Shown here in pieces: positions 53,368-61,973 of a stretch of 64,000 nucleotides of DNA (within the stretch, counting starts at the first letter, position 1; each line of letters begins with the position of its first letter). A model generated the notes under the pieces. It saw only the letters and a list, made by a program, of their open reading frames with translations. It searched no databases and was not told the origin of the DNA. Source of the stretch: Allgaiera indica (lineage in GTDB: Bacteria; Pseudomonadota; Alphaproteobacteria; Rhodobacterales; Rhodobacteraceae); the NCBI RefSeq assembly GCF_900106675.1, contig NZ_FNOB01000005.1, forward strand, positions 1 through 64,000. The letters run 5' to 3'. A program made the translations under genes and the position numbers.

Positions 53368-53828
53368 CTGTCCTCCTCGGGCGGAGGCGGCAGGAAATCG
53401 ATCGCATGGGCGGCCGAGACCGCGACCACCTCGGCCGGGTCGGCGGTGGGCCCCAGGTTGTGCAGCGCCCAGAACAGATCGTAAAGCCGCGCCGTGGGGG
53501 TGACCCAGAACAGCGTCTTGATCGTGGCATCGGACTTGTTGAAGATCCCGTGCGGAATGCCGCGCGGCAGCTTCACCAGATCGCCCGGCTCTCCGATCGC
53601 CTCCTGCCCATCCAGGAGGAACTCGAACCTTCCTTCCAGGATGTAGAGGTATTCGTCCTGATCGGGGTGGATATGGGGCGGCACGAACGTGCCCGGCGGC
53701 AGCGTCGCATGCCACGAAAAGCATTCCGGCGTCACCTGCTTGGGCACATAGGTCTGCCCCAGGATGTTCCAGCTGATCTGGTCCATTCCGGTCTGGGATT
53801 TCACGATCCCCGGCGTCATCTCGGCCAT
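53364..53828 (-). CDS. Cupin-domain protein encoded with the monooxygenase
   Basis: A 154-residue single-domain cupin. Motif 1 includes FVPPHIHPDQDEYLYILEG (His, His, Glu; residues about 48-66) and motif 2 PGDLVKLPRGIPHGIFN (His near 93). It is therefore expected to bind a metal. Related small cupins act as dioxygenases, isomerases or ligand sensors in aromatic catabolism. The ATG at 53828 has GGAGG eight bases upstream. It is the first gene of the transcript cupin-monooxygenase-livKHMGF. Confidence 0.82.
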   Translation of the reverse strand: MAEMTPGIVKSQTGMDQISWNILGQTYVPKQVTPECFSWHATLPPGTFVPPHIHPDQDEYLYILEGRFEFLLDGQEAIGEPGDLVKLPRGIPHGIFNKSDATIKTLFWVTPTARLYDLFWALHNLGPTADPAEVVAVSAAHAIDFLPPPPEEDR

Positions 53829-54268
53829 GTGCTGTCCTCCTTTGCGTCGATCTGGGGGAAGGATGTTCAGGCGCCCGCGGATCGCGGGGAACGGCAGCCA
53901 TCCCCGCACGACGGAACGGCCCGCGCATCGCGGCCCGCGACCGGCCCGCGACCGGGCGGGCGACGTGGCGGGCGACCTGGCGGACGAAAGCCCGACCACC
54001 CGGCCACGACCGGGGTCATTGCATGGGTCATTCTCGCGTCTCCCTGCGTCCGTTCGGCTTGCCGCTGAATCGTCCCTGTCTTCAGCCTAACCAGAACTTG
54101 CCCATCCTGCATAGGTATATTTTAGGCTTGAAATAGTTCCCGGCCGGAGGCGCGATCCAGGCGCCCCCCCGGCGGTCTGCCCCCTTCCGTCTGGTATGGT
54201 CGGGCGCCATCACCTATATTGCCCGCAAGGGCGTCGGCCTCGGGCGCGAAAGGGACGGACGAGCAGCC
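53829..54268. other. 440-bp divergent intergenic region
   Basis: It separates the cupin operon from the XpaC/TelA cluster and must hold promoters for both. Bases 53920-53990 are very GC-rich with repeated GCCCGCGACCGG and GGCGGGCGAC. Bases 54100-54140 are AT-rich (GCATAGGTATATTTTAGG), the likely promoter zone. No convincing -35/-10 pair or gene was found. Confidence 0.5.
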
Positions 54269-54352
54269 ATGTCAGGTTCTGGATTGCAGAAATTGTCGTA
54301 TTTCCTGCTGCTGGCGTTGATCGTCTATGCCGCTTTCGCGGGGGGCGTCTGA
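54269..54352 (+). CDS. 27-residue membrane micropeptide upstream of the XpaC-like gene
   Basis: A short reading frame of 28 codons encodes a 27-residue peptide: SGSGLQKLS, then a hydrophobic helix rich in Leu, Ala, Tyr and Phe to the end (AAFAGGV). An AGGGACGGAC sequence precedes the ATG. Its TGA overlaps the next start by one base (TGATG), so the two are likely translationally coupled. It would cross or lie in the membrane as a single short helix. No family is recognised, and translation is inferred from the coupling. Confidence 0.55.
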   Translation: MSGSGLQKLSYFLLLALIVYAAFAGGV

Positions 54353-55245
54353 TGGCGCGGCGTTATGGCGGCAAATATAGCCCCGGCGGAACTCCCGGGG
54401 ATGACTCCGGCGTCACCACCGATACCAACCCGTTCCACGGCAAGCGCCCGGCGCGGGCCGGGGCGCGGGTGAATTTCCTGTTCGTCGTGCCGCTCCTGCT
54501 GGCGGTGAAGGCCTTCGGACAAGGGCCCGTGGGGCTGATCATGGATCTGGGCGCGCTGGGTCTGATGCTGCTGTCGGCCTGGCTCACGCGGGAAGGGCTG
54601 CGCGCGCAAGAGGCCTATGAGGCCCGCCGCGTCGCCCGCCGCCCGGCGATCCCGCGCAAGATCTTCGGATCGGTCGCGATGGGGCTTGGCCTGGCGCTGG
54701 CCGGGGCGGTGGCGCCGGGCGGGCTGGTGGCGCCCGTGGTCTTCGGATTGCTGGGGGCGGTCCTGCATTTCGGCGCCTTCGGGCCCGACCCCTTGCACGA
54801 CAAGGGCATGGAGGGCGTGGACCGCTTTCAGACCGATCGCGTCGCGCGCGCCGTCGCCGAAGGCGAGAAATACCTTGGCGCGATCCACGACGCGATCCAG
54901 CGCTCGGGCGACCGCGCCCTGACCGCGCGCGTCGACAACTTCCTGGCCACGGCGCGCAAGATGTTCCGCAGCATCGAGGACGATCCGCGCGACCTGAGCG
55001 CCTCGCGCAAGTATCTGGGCGTCTATCTGATGGGAATGCGCGACGCGACGGTGAAATTCGCCGATCTCTACGCCCGCAAGCCCGACCCCGCGGCGCGCGC
55101 CGATTACGTCGCGCTGCTTGATGACCTAGAGGCCAATTTCACCGCCCAGACCGCCAAGCTTCTGCAAGACGACCGCAGCGATCTGGACATCCAGATCGAC
55201 GTGCTGCGCCAACGCCTGAAACAAGAGGGCGTGGCCCCCGGCTGA
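54352..55245 (+). CDS. XpaC-like (5-bromo-4-chloroindolyl phosphate hydrolysis family) membrane protein
   Basis: A 297-residue protein. A polar N-terminus (1-40) precedes two pairs of hydrophobic segments (about 43-83 and 104-140). A helical soluble domain follows, with GVDRFQTDRVARAVAEGEKYLGAIHDAIQRSGDRALTARV and a C-terminal coiled coil. It matches the XpaC family, which is nearly always encoded before TelA. Despite the family name, enzymatic phosphatase activity is not established. It probably works with TelA at the membrane in stress resistance. Confidence 0.82.
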   Translation: MARRYGGKYSPGGTPGDDSGVTTDTNPFHGKRPARAGARVNFLFVVPLLLAVKAFGQGPVGLIMDLGALGLMLLSAWLTREGLRAQEAYEARRVARRPAIPRKIFGSVAMGLGLALAGAVAPGGLVAPVVFGLLGAVLHFGAFGPDPLHDKGMEGVDRFQTDRVARAVAEGEKYLGAIHDAIQRSGDRALTARVDNFLATARKMFRSIEDDPRDLSASRKYLGVYLMGMRDATVKFADLYARKPDPAARADYVALLDDLEANFTAQTAKLLQDDRSDLDIQIDVLRQRLKQEGVAPG

Positions 55246-55287
55246 CCGGCCCCCGCCGAAACACGATCAACAGGAAGGGAATTCGAG

Positions 55288-56484
55288 ATGACGGAAGAAG
55301 TTCGCGCCAAGGCCCAGGCCGCGCTTTCCGAGGTCGAGAAAGTGACCGCCACCCTCTTGCCGGACCCGACCAGCGCCGAGGCCGTCGTACCGCTGCAACA
55401 GGCCCCCGCGCCGCTGGCCGACGAGATCCGCAAGCGCATGGACGAGATCGACATGACCAACACGCAGTCGATCATCTCCTTCGGCGCGGGCGCACAGGGC
55501 GAATTGCAGAGCATCAGCCAATCCATGCTGAACGGCGTGAAGAACAAGGATGTGGGCCCCGCCGGCGACAGCCTGCGCCAGATCGTGACCACGATCCGCG
55601 GCTTTTCGGTGTCGGAACTGGACGTGCGGCGCAAGCGCAGCTGGTGGGAAAAGCTGCTTGGCCGCGCCGCCCCCTTCGGCCAGTTCGTCGCCCGTTTCGA
55701 AGAGGTCCAGGGCCAGATCGACAAGGTCACCGAGGATCTGGACCAGCACCAGCACAAGCTGCTGATCGACATCAAGTCGCTCGACGTTCTCTATGAAAAG
55801 ACCCTGACCTTCTACGAGGAACTGGCGCTTTACATCGCCGCGGGCGAGGCCAAGCTGCAGGAACTGGACGCCACCACGATCCCCGCCAAGGAGGCCGAGG
55901 TGAAGGCCGCCCCCGAGGACGACCAGGTGCTGAAGGCACAGGAGTTGCGCGACCTGCGGGCCGCGCGCGACGATCTGGAACGCCGGGTGCACGACCTGAA
56001 GCTGACGCGCCAGGTGACGATGCAGTCGCTGCCCTCGATCCGGCTGGTGCAGGAAAACGACAAGTCGCTGGTGACCAAGATCAACTCGACCCTCGTCAAC
56101 ACCGTGCCGCTATGGGAAACCCAGCTGGCCCAGGCGGTGACGATCCAGCGCTCGCGCGAGGCCGCGGAATCGGTGCGCGCGGCCAACGATCTGACCAACG
56201 AATTGCTGACCGCCAACGCGAAGAACCTGCAAGAGGCCAACCGCGTGGTGCGTACCGAGATGGAGCGCGGGGTCTTCGATATCGAGAAGGTGAAGGAGGC
56301 CAACGACACGCTGATCGCCACGATCAACGAAAGCCTGACCATAGCCGATGCGGGCAAGGCCAAGCGCGCCGCCGCCGAGGCCGAGCTGACCAAGATGGAA
56401 TCCGAGCTGCGCGACACCCTCTCCGCCGCCAAGTCCCGCGCCGACGGCACCGGCGACAACGCCGGCACCTCGGTGCCGCGCTAG
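55288..56484 (+). CDS. telA: TelA-family toxic anion resistance protein
   Basis: A 398-residue, mostly alpha-helical soluble protein with extended coiled coils. The core has GAGAQGELQSISQSMLNGVKNKDVGPAGDSL, then FEEVQGQIDKVTEDLDQHQHKLLIDI and VTMQSLPSIRLVQENDKSLVTKI, all characteristic of TelA. The family is linked to resistance to tellurite, some antibiotics and envelope stress; its biochemical role is unknown. Ter-type domain surveys place TelA in membrane-associated stress complexes. The gene lies 42 bp after the XpaC-like gene in the same operon. Confidence 0.9.
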   Translation: MTEEVRAKAQAALSEVEKVTATLLPDPTSAEAVVPLQQAPAPLADEIRKRMDEIDMTNTQSIISFGAGAQGELQSISQSMLNGVKNKDVGPAGDSLRQIVTTIRGFSVSELDVRRKRSWWEKLLGRAAPFGQFVARFEEVQGQIDKVTEDLDQHQHKLLIDIKSLDVLYEKTLTFYEELALYIAAGEAKLQELDATTIPAKEAEVKAAPEDDQVLKAQELRDLRAARDDLERRVHDLKLTRQVTMQSLPSIRLVQENDKSLVTKINSTLVNTVPLWETQLAQAVTIQRSREAAESVRAANDLTNELLTANAKNLQEANRVVRTEMERGVFDIEKVKEANDTLIATINESLTIADAGKAKRAAAEAELTKMESELRDTLSAAKSRADGTGDNAGTSVPR

Positions 56485-56579
56485 CCCGCGCCCCACCGCC
56501 GGCGCGGAACGGATTGCATCGTCCCGGGCGGCGGGCCAGACTTGCCGCCGCCCGACCTGACCCCGAGGAGACAGAGAGC

Positions 56580-57713
56580 ATGGCCATCTTCGACTTTCTC
56601 AAAGGCGAATTCATCGACGTCATCGCCTGGAGCGACGACACCCGCGACACCATGGTCTGGCGCTTCGAACGCGAGGGCCACGCGATCAAATACGGCGCCA
56701 AGCTGACGGTGCGCGAGGGCCAGTCGGCGGTGTTCATCAACGAAGGCCAGCTGGCCGATGTCTTCACCCCCGGCCTCTACATGCTGGAAACCAACAACAT
56801 GCCGGTGCTGACCACGCTGCAGCATTGGGACCACGGCTTCCAGTCGCCGTTCAAGGCCGAGGTCTATTTCCTTTCGACCACCCGGTTCAACGATCTGAAA
56901 TGGGGCACCAAGAACCCGATCATCTGCCGCGATCCGGAATTCGGCCCGGTGCGGCTGCGCGCCTACGGCACCTATTCGATGCGGATCAAGGACCCCGCCA
57001 AGTTCATGACCGAAATCGTCGGCACCGACGGCGAATTCACCTCGGACGAGATCAGCTTTCAGATCCGCAACATCATCGTGCAGGAATTCAGCCGGGTGGT
57101 GGCCTCCTCCAACGTGGCGGTGCTCGACATGGCGGCGAACACCGCCGATCTGGGCAAGCTGGTGACCAACGCGATCGCCCCGACGATCGCGGCCTACGGG
57201 CTGGAACTGCCCGAATTCTACATCGAGAACATCTCGCTCCCCGAAGAGGTCGAGAGGGCGCTCGACAAGCGCACCTCGATCGGCATCGTCGGTGATCTGA
57301 ACAAATACACCCAGCTCTCGGCGGCCGAGGCGATGACCGCCGCCGCCGCCACCCCTGGCTCGTCCATGGCCGCGGGGCTGGGCGCGGGCATGGGCATGGG
57401 CATGGCCGCCCAGATGGCCCAGCAGGGCCCCTGGGGCGCAGTACCCCAACAGCCGCAACCGGCGGCCGCCGCGCCGCCACCACCACCGCCACCACCGGTG
57501 GAAAAGGTCTGGCACATCGCCGAGAACGGCCAAACCCATGGCCCCTACGGTCGCGGCCACCTGGGCCGGATGGTGGCCGAGGGCGGCCTCACCCGCGACA
57601 CGCTGGTCTGGACCGCGGGCCAGGACGGCTGGCAGAAGGCCGGCCAGATCCCCGAACTGGCCCAGCTCTTCACCGTGGCGCCCCCGCCCCCACCCCCGCC
57701 ACCAACCGCCTGA
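56580..57713 (+). CDS. SPFH-domain protein with C-terminal GYF_2 (DUF4339) domain
   Basis: A 377-residue protein of the YdjI-like ('virion core protein') SPFH family. The SPFH domain covers residues 20-215 (VREGQSAVFINEGQLADVFTPG; VRLRAYGTYSMRIKDPAKFM; VASSNVAVLDMAANTADLGKLV). A Gly/Met-rich linker and a Pro-rich stretch lead to a GYF_2 domain at about 308-360 (WHIAENGQTHGPYGRGHLGRMV). It lacks a membrane helix, so it must be recruited. In Bacillus, YdjI acts with a zinc-ribbon membrane protein and PspA. GAGGAG lies twelve bases before the ATG at 56580. Confidence 0.87.
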   Translation: MAIFDFLKGEFIDVIAWSDDTRDTMVWRFEREGHAIKYGAKLTVREGQSAVFINEGQLADVFTPGLYMLETNNMPVLTTLQHWDHGFQSPFKAEVYFLSTTRFNDLKWGTKNPIICRDPEFGPVRLRAYGTYSMRIKDPAKFMTEIVGTDGEFTSDEISFQIRNIIVQEFSRVVASSNVAVLDMAANTADLGKLVTNAIAPTIAAYGLELPEFYIENISLPEEVERALDKRTSIGIVGDLNKYTQLSAAEAMTAAAATPGSSMAAGLGAGMGMGMAAQMAQQGPWGAVPQQPQPAAAAPPPPPPPPVEKVWHIAENGQTHGPYGRGHLGRMVAEGGLTRDTLVWTAGQDGWQKAGQIPELAQLFTVAPPPPPPPPTA

Positions 57714-57720
57714 CCCTCCT

Positions 57721-57773
57721 CTTCATCTTGGCGGAAATACTCTCGGGGGGTATGGGGGGCAGACGGCCCCCCA
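57721..57773. repeat. Rhodobacterales-type 3' intergenic repeat, copy 6
   Basis: CTTCATCTTGGCGGAAATAC, then TCTCGGGGGG and the hairpin ATGGGGGGC-AGAC-GGCCCCCCAT. It starts 8 bases after the SPFH gene stop. Its orientation is opposite to the other gene-end copies, because the hairpin comes last on the coding strand. Confidence 0.7.
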
Positions 57774-57852
57774 TCGCAGCAAGACCGCGCGCCGCAGGCG
57801 CACCGCATCCCCCCGCGCAACATGAACCCCGCGCAACCCCCACGGCCCCGGC

Positions 57853-59007
57853 ATGAGCGAGACCCAGCACAATTACCCCTGCCCCCAATGCGGCGCCGAA
57901 ATGCGCTTCGCCCCGCGCGAAGGCATGCTGCGATGCGACCATTGCGGATATGAGGAACCCGCGGCCCTTCCCGGCACACCGCCACCGCCGCCGCAATCGC
58001 TTGCCAGCGTGCCCTCGACCCGCGCGCGCCACCACGCCACCAGGGCCGCGCTGACCGAGCACGACCTGCACGCGGCGCTCGCCAACGCCCTGCCCGCCGT
58101 CGCGATGGAGGAACGCCGCACCGTCACCTGCCCCTCCTGCGGCGCCACCTTCGAATTCGATCCCGCCACCCATGCCTCCGAATGCCCGTTCTGCGCGACG
58201 CCGATCGTCACCGACACCGGGGCCACGCGACAGATCAAACCCCAGGCCGTGGTGCCCTTCAAACTATCGCAAGAAGACGCGCGCGCGGCGATGAACCGTT
58301 GGCTTGGCAGCCTGTGGTTCGCGCCGGGTGGCTTGCAAGATTACGCCCGCAAGGGCCGGGCGCTGAACGGGATCTATGTCCCCTACTGGACCTTCGATGC
58401 CGATACCCGCACCGATTACACCGGCCAGCGCGGCGAGGCCTATTACGAAACCCAATATGTCACCGTGAACGTCAACGGCCAGATGCAGCAACAACAGCAG
58501 CAGGTGCGCCGCATCGCCTGGTATCCGGCCTCGGGCACGGTGGCGCGCAGCTTCGACGACGTGCTGGTGATGGCCTCGAACAGCCTGCCCGCGCGTTATG
58601 TCGAGGCGTTGGAGCCCTGGGATCTGGGCGCGCTGATGCCCTACAGCCCCGATTACCTGGCCGGCTTTCGCGCCGAGGGCTACACGATCGGGCTGGAGGA
58701 CGGCTTCGCCACCGCGCGCCAGAAGATGCAGCCGGTGATCGAAGGCACGGTCCGCGACGATATCGGCGGCGACGAGCAGATGATCCAGTCGATGAACACC
58801 GAGACCTCGAACGAGACCTTCAAGCATCTGCTGCTGCCGATCTGGATGGCGGCCTACAAATACCAGGGCAAGACCTACCGCTTCGTCGTCAACGGCCAGA
58901 CCGGGCGGGTGCAGGGCGAACGCCCCTGGTCGGCGTGGAAGATCGCCGGCGCCGTCGCCGCCGCGCTGATCGCGATCGCGATCTTCGTCCTGGTGACCCG
59001 CCGCTAG
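57853..59007 (+). CDS. TFIIB-type zinc-ribbon membrane protein (YdjG-like)
   Basis: A 384-residue protein with two zinc ribbons at the N-terminus: Cys10/13/28/31 (CPQC, CDHC) and Cys93/96/111/114 (CPSC, CPFC). A domain of about 200 residues follows, with YVPYWTFDADTRTDYTGQRGE, and one C-terminal helix (about 362-380, IAGAVAAALIAIAIFVLV). The build matches Bacillus YdjG, a membrane anchor that works with SPFH protein YdjI and PspA. It lies 139 bp after the SPFH gene, separated by a repeat. It probably anchors the SPFH protein here. Confidence 0.82.
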   Translation: MSETQHNYPCPQCGAEMRFAPREGMLRCDHCGYEEPAALPGTPPPPPQSLASVPSTRARHHATRAALTEHDLHAALANALPAVAMEERRTVTCPSCGATFEFDPATHASECPFCATPIVTDTGATRQIKPQAVVPFKLSQEDARAAMNRWLGSLWFAPGGLQDYARKGRALNGIYVPYWTFDADTRTDYTGQRGEAYYETQYVTVNVNGQMQQQQQQVRRIAWYPASGTVARSFDDVLVMASNSLPARYVEALEPWDLGALMPYSPDYLAGFRAEGYTIGLEDGFATARQKMQPVIEGTVRDDIGGDEQMIQSMNTETSNETFKHLLLPIWMAAYKYQGKTYRFVVNGQTGRVQGERPWSAWKIAGAVAAALIAIAIFVLVTRR

Positions 59008-59063
59008 ACGCGCACGCCCGATCCGGCCTGGCCCCGGCGGGCGGGGGCCCTAGCGCGTCGCCC

Positions 59064-60605
<1,542 letters not shown>

Positions 60606-60727
60606 CTTGTCCCCCGAATTGTTCCCCGAAACCGCCGCCTCTGTCACGACTTCTTAACTCTTTTCGATCAATCTGGCCACGACCGGAACGCTACGGCACC
60701 GGTCATGACTTCCTCCCTGTTAGACTG

Positions 60728-60752
60728 GCCGCACCGTTTCCAACGGTGCGGC
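60728..60752. repeat. Perfect 11-bp hairpin
   Basis: GCCGCACCGTT (60728-60738) pairs with AACGGTGCGGC (60742-60752) around TCC. No T-run directly follows on either strand. It could end a leader transcript or be a regulator site. Confidence 0.6.
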
Positions 60753-60795
60753 ACCTTTCATTGTAAAGAGCCACCTTCATCACGACATTTCACTG

Positions 60796-60824
60796 TTGAC
60801 GCGCGCCGATCAAGGCAATAGCGT
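60796..60824 (+). promoter_or_regulatory. Candidate promoter of the small RNA
   Basis: TTGACG (60796-60801), 17 bases, then TAGCGT (60819-60824). The -35 is good and the -10 weak. Confidence 0.45.
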
Positions 60825-60830
60825 GCCTGC

Positions 60831-60900
60831 AATACAAAGTCGGCCAGTCCGACGGGGAGAAAAAATATACCGGAGAGGGCCCTTCGCGGGCCCTTTTCTT
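60831..60900 (+). ncRNA. Candidate small RNA of about 70 nt
   Basis: The segment starts about 7 bases after a sigma-70-like promoter and ends in a strong terminator. It folds into a 5' hairpin (GTCGG, loop, CCGAC near 60839-60853), a single-stranded purine-rich stretch GGGGAGAAAAAATATACCGG, then the terminator stem. The accessible GGGGAG could contact other RNAs. No protein frame fits. No known family is recognised. Confidence 0.4.
60874..60900 (+). terminator. Rho-independent terminator
   Basis: GGGCCC (60877-60882), loop TTCGC, GGGCCC (60888-60893), extended by A-T and G-T pairs, then TTTTCTT. It is a textbook terminator with no gene on the plus strand just upstream, which is why a small RNA is suspected. 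Confidence 0.8.
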
Positions 60901-61117
60901 ATGGCCGCTCCCCTGCCCGCGCCGCGCCCGTCCGGGCCGTCGGCAGCCCCCTTTGCCGCCCCATCTGCCGCCCCATCTACCGCCCGGTCCGCCGCGCGCC
61001 GCTCACGTTGGCGAGAAACCGCGCGTCCGGCCGCGATCCGCGGGGAATTCTCCCCTGACATCGGCGGTGCCGCATGATACACCCGCCGCCGACCCAACGA
61101 CCCTTACGGGAGCCAAG

Positions 61118-61834
61118 ATGTCGAAATTCGCCCATGCCCTGACCCTCGTGCTGGCGCTGCCCTTCGCGCAGACCGCGATGGCCCAGACCGCAACCACCCC
61201 CGCCGCGCCCGCCGCGACCGGGACCGCGCCCGCCACTTCCGACGCCGCCGGCGCCCCCGCGACCGGCGCCGACAAGACCCCTGCCCCGGACGCCGCCGGC
61301 GCCAAGGCCGATTCCGGCGCGCTTTCAATGGGCAAGTCCGTGAAGAACAAGATGTATGTGAAGGACAAGCAGGGCGACTGGACGGTGCGCTGCTTCCGCG
61401 CCAAGGACAACAAGGACCCGTGCGAGCTGTATCAGCTGCTGACCGACGAGAAGGGCAACCCGGTCTCGGAATTCAGCATGGTGCCGCTGCCGCCGGGCGG
61501 CCAGGCGGTCGCCGGCGCGACCATCGTCACCCCGCTTGAGACCCTGCTGACCCAGGACGTGACCATCGCCATCGACGGTGGCGGCGCCAAGCGCTATCCG
61601 TTCATGCTGTGCAACCCGGTCGGCTGTTTCTCGCGAATCGGGCTGACCCAGCAGGATCTGGACGGCTACAAGAAGGGTGCCAAGGGTTCTTTGACCATCG
61701 TCGCCGCCAGCGCGCCGAACGCGCCGATCACGTTGCCGATCTCGCTCAAGGGCTTCACCGCCGCCTATGAGGAGGTGCAGAAGAACAACAAGGCCAATGG
61801 CATCAACACGGCGAAAGCCCCGGTGAAGAAATAA
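61118..61834 (+). CDS. IalB-family (invasion associated locus B) secreted protein
   Basis: A 238-residue protein with a Sec signal peptide (SKFAHALTLVLALPFAQTAMA, cleaved after residue 22). A Pro/Ala/Thr-rich linker runs to about 70, and then comes an IalB domain: GDWTVRCFRAKDNKDPCELYQLL and YPFMLCNPVGCFSRIGL. Four Cys (about 91, 101, 169, 174) would make two disulfides in the periplasm. IalB was named in Bartonella, but free-living alphaproteobacteria carry several copies with unknown function. GGGAG precedes the ATG. Confidence 0.88.
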   Translation: MSKFAHALTLVLALPFAQTAMAQTATTPAAPAATGTAPATSDAAGAPATGADKTPAPDAAGAKADSGALSMGKSVKNKMYVKDKQGDWTVRCFRAKDNKDPCELYQLLTDEKGNPVSEFSMVPLPPGGQAVAGATIVTPLETLLTQDVTIAIDGGGAKRYPFMLCNPVGCFSRIGLTQQDLDGYKKGAKGSLTIVAASAPNAPITLPISLKGFTAAYEEVQKNNKANGINTAKAPVKK

Positions 61835-61909
61835 GCCCGGATCGCCGGCCGCGATCGGCGCCGGTCCACGCGAGGCCGGGTCCGGTCATGCGAACCGGCC
61901 CAAGACACC

Positions 61910-61935
61910 AACGCCGCCCTTCCTGGGGCGGCGTT
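61910..61935. terminator. Hairpin terminator between IalB and ppx genes
   Basis: AACGCCGCCC (61910-61919) pairs perfectly with GGGCGGCGTT (61926-61935) around 6 bases. It lies between convergent genes, so it can serve both. The T-run is poor (TTCCGCGTTT). Confidence 0.6.
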
Positions 61936-61973
61936 CCGCGTTTCGACCGCCGCGCGGCGTCGGATGCGGGCCT

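Larger units (their letters stand above)
60606..61117. other. 512-bp intergenic region with a hairpin and a candidate small RNA
   Basis: Between the divergent HerA-like and IalB genes there is no supported protein gene. It contains a perfect 11-bp hairpin (60728-60752), a promoter-like pair at 60796-60824, a terminator at 60874-60900 and low-complexity Pro/Ala-type sequence at 60905-61000. Confidence 0.6.

Noticed and set aside
53867-54112. Minus-strand frame of 81 codons upstream of the cupin gene, with an internal ATG after GGGAGACGCG
   Set aside because: The product is dominated by Pro/Arg/Gly from GC-rich repeats, with no family likeness, and it occupies the region where the promoter of the cupin operon is expected.
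54127-54133. CTTGAAA as a heat-shock (RpoH) -35 element for the XpaC/TelA cluster
   Set aside because: No CCCCAT-type -10 is found at the required spacing.
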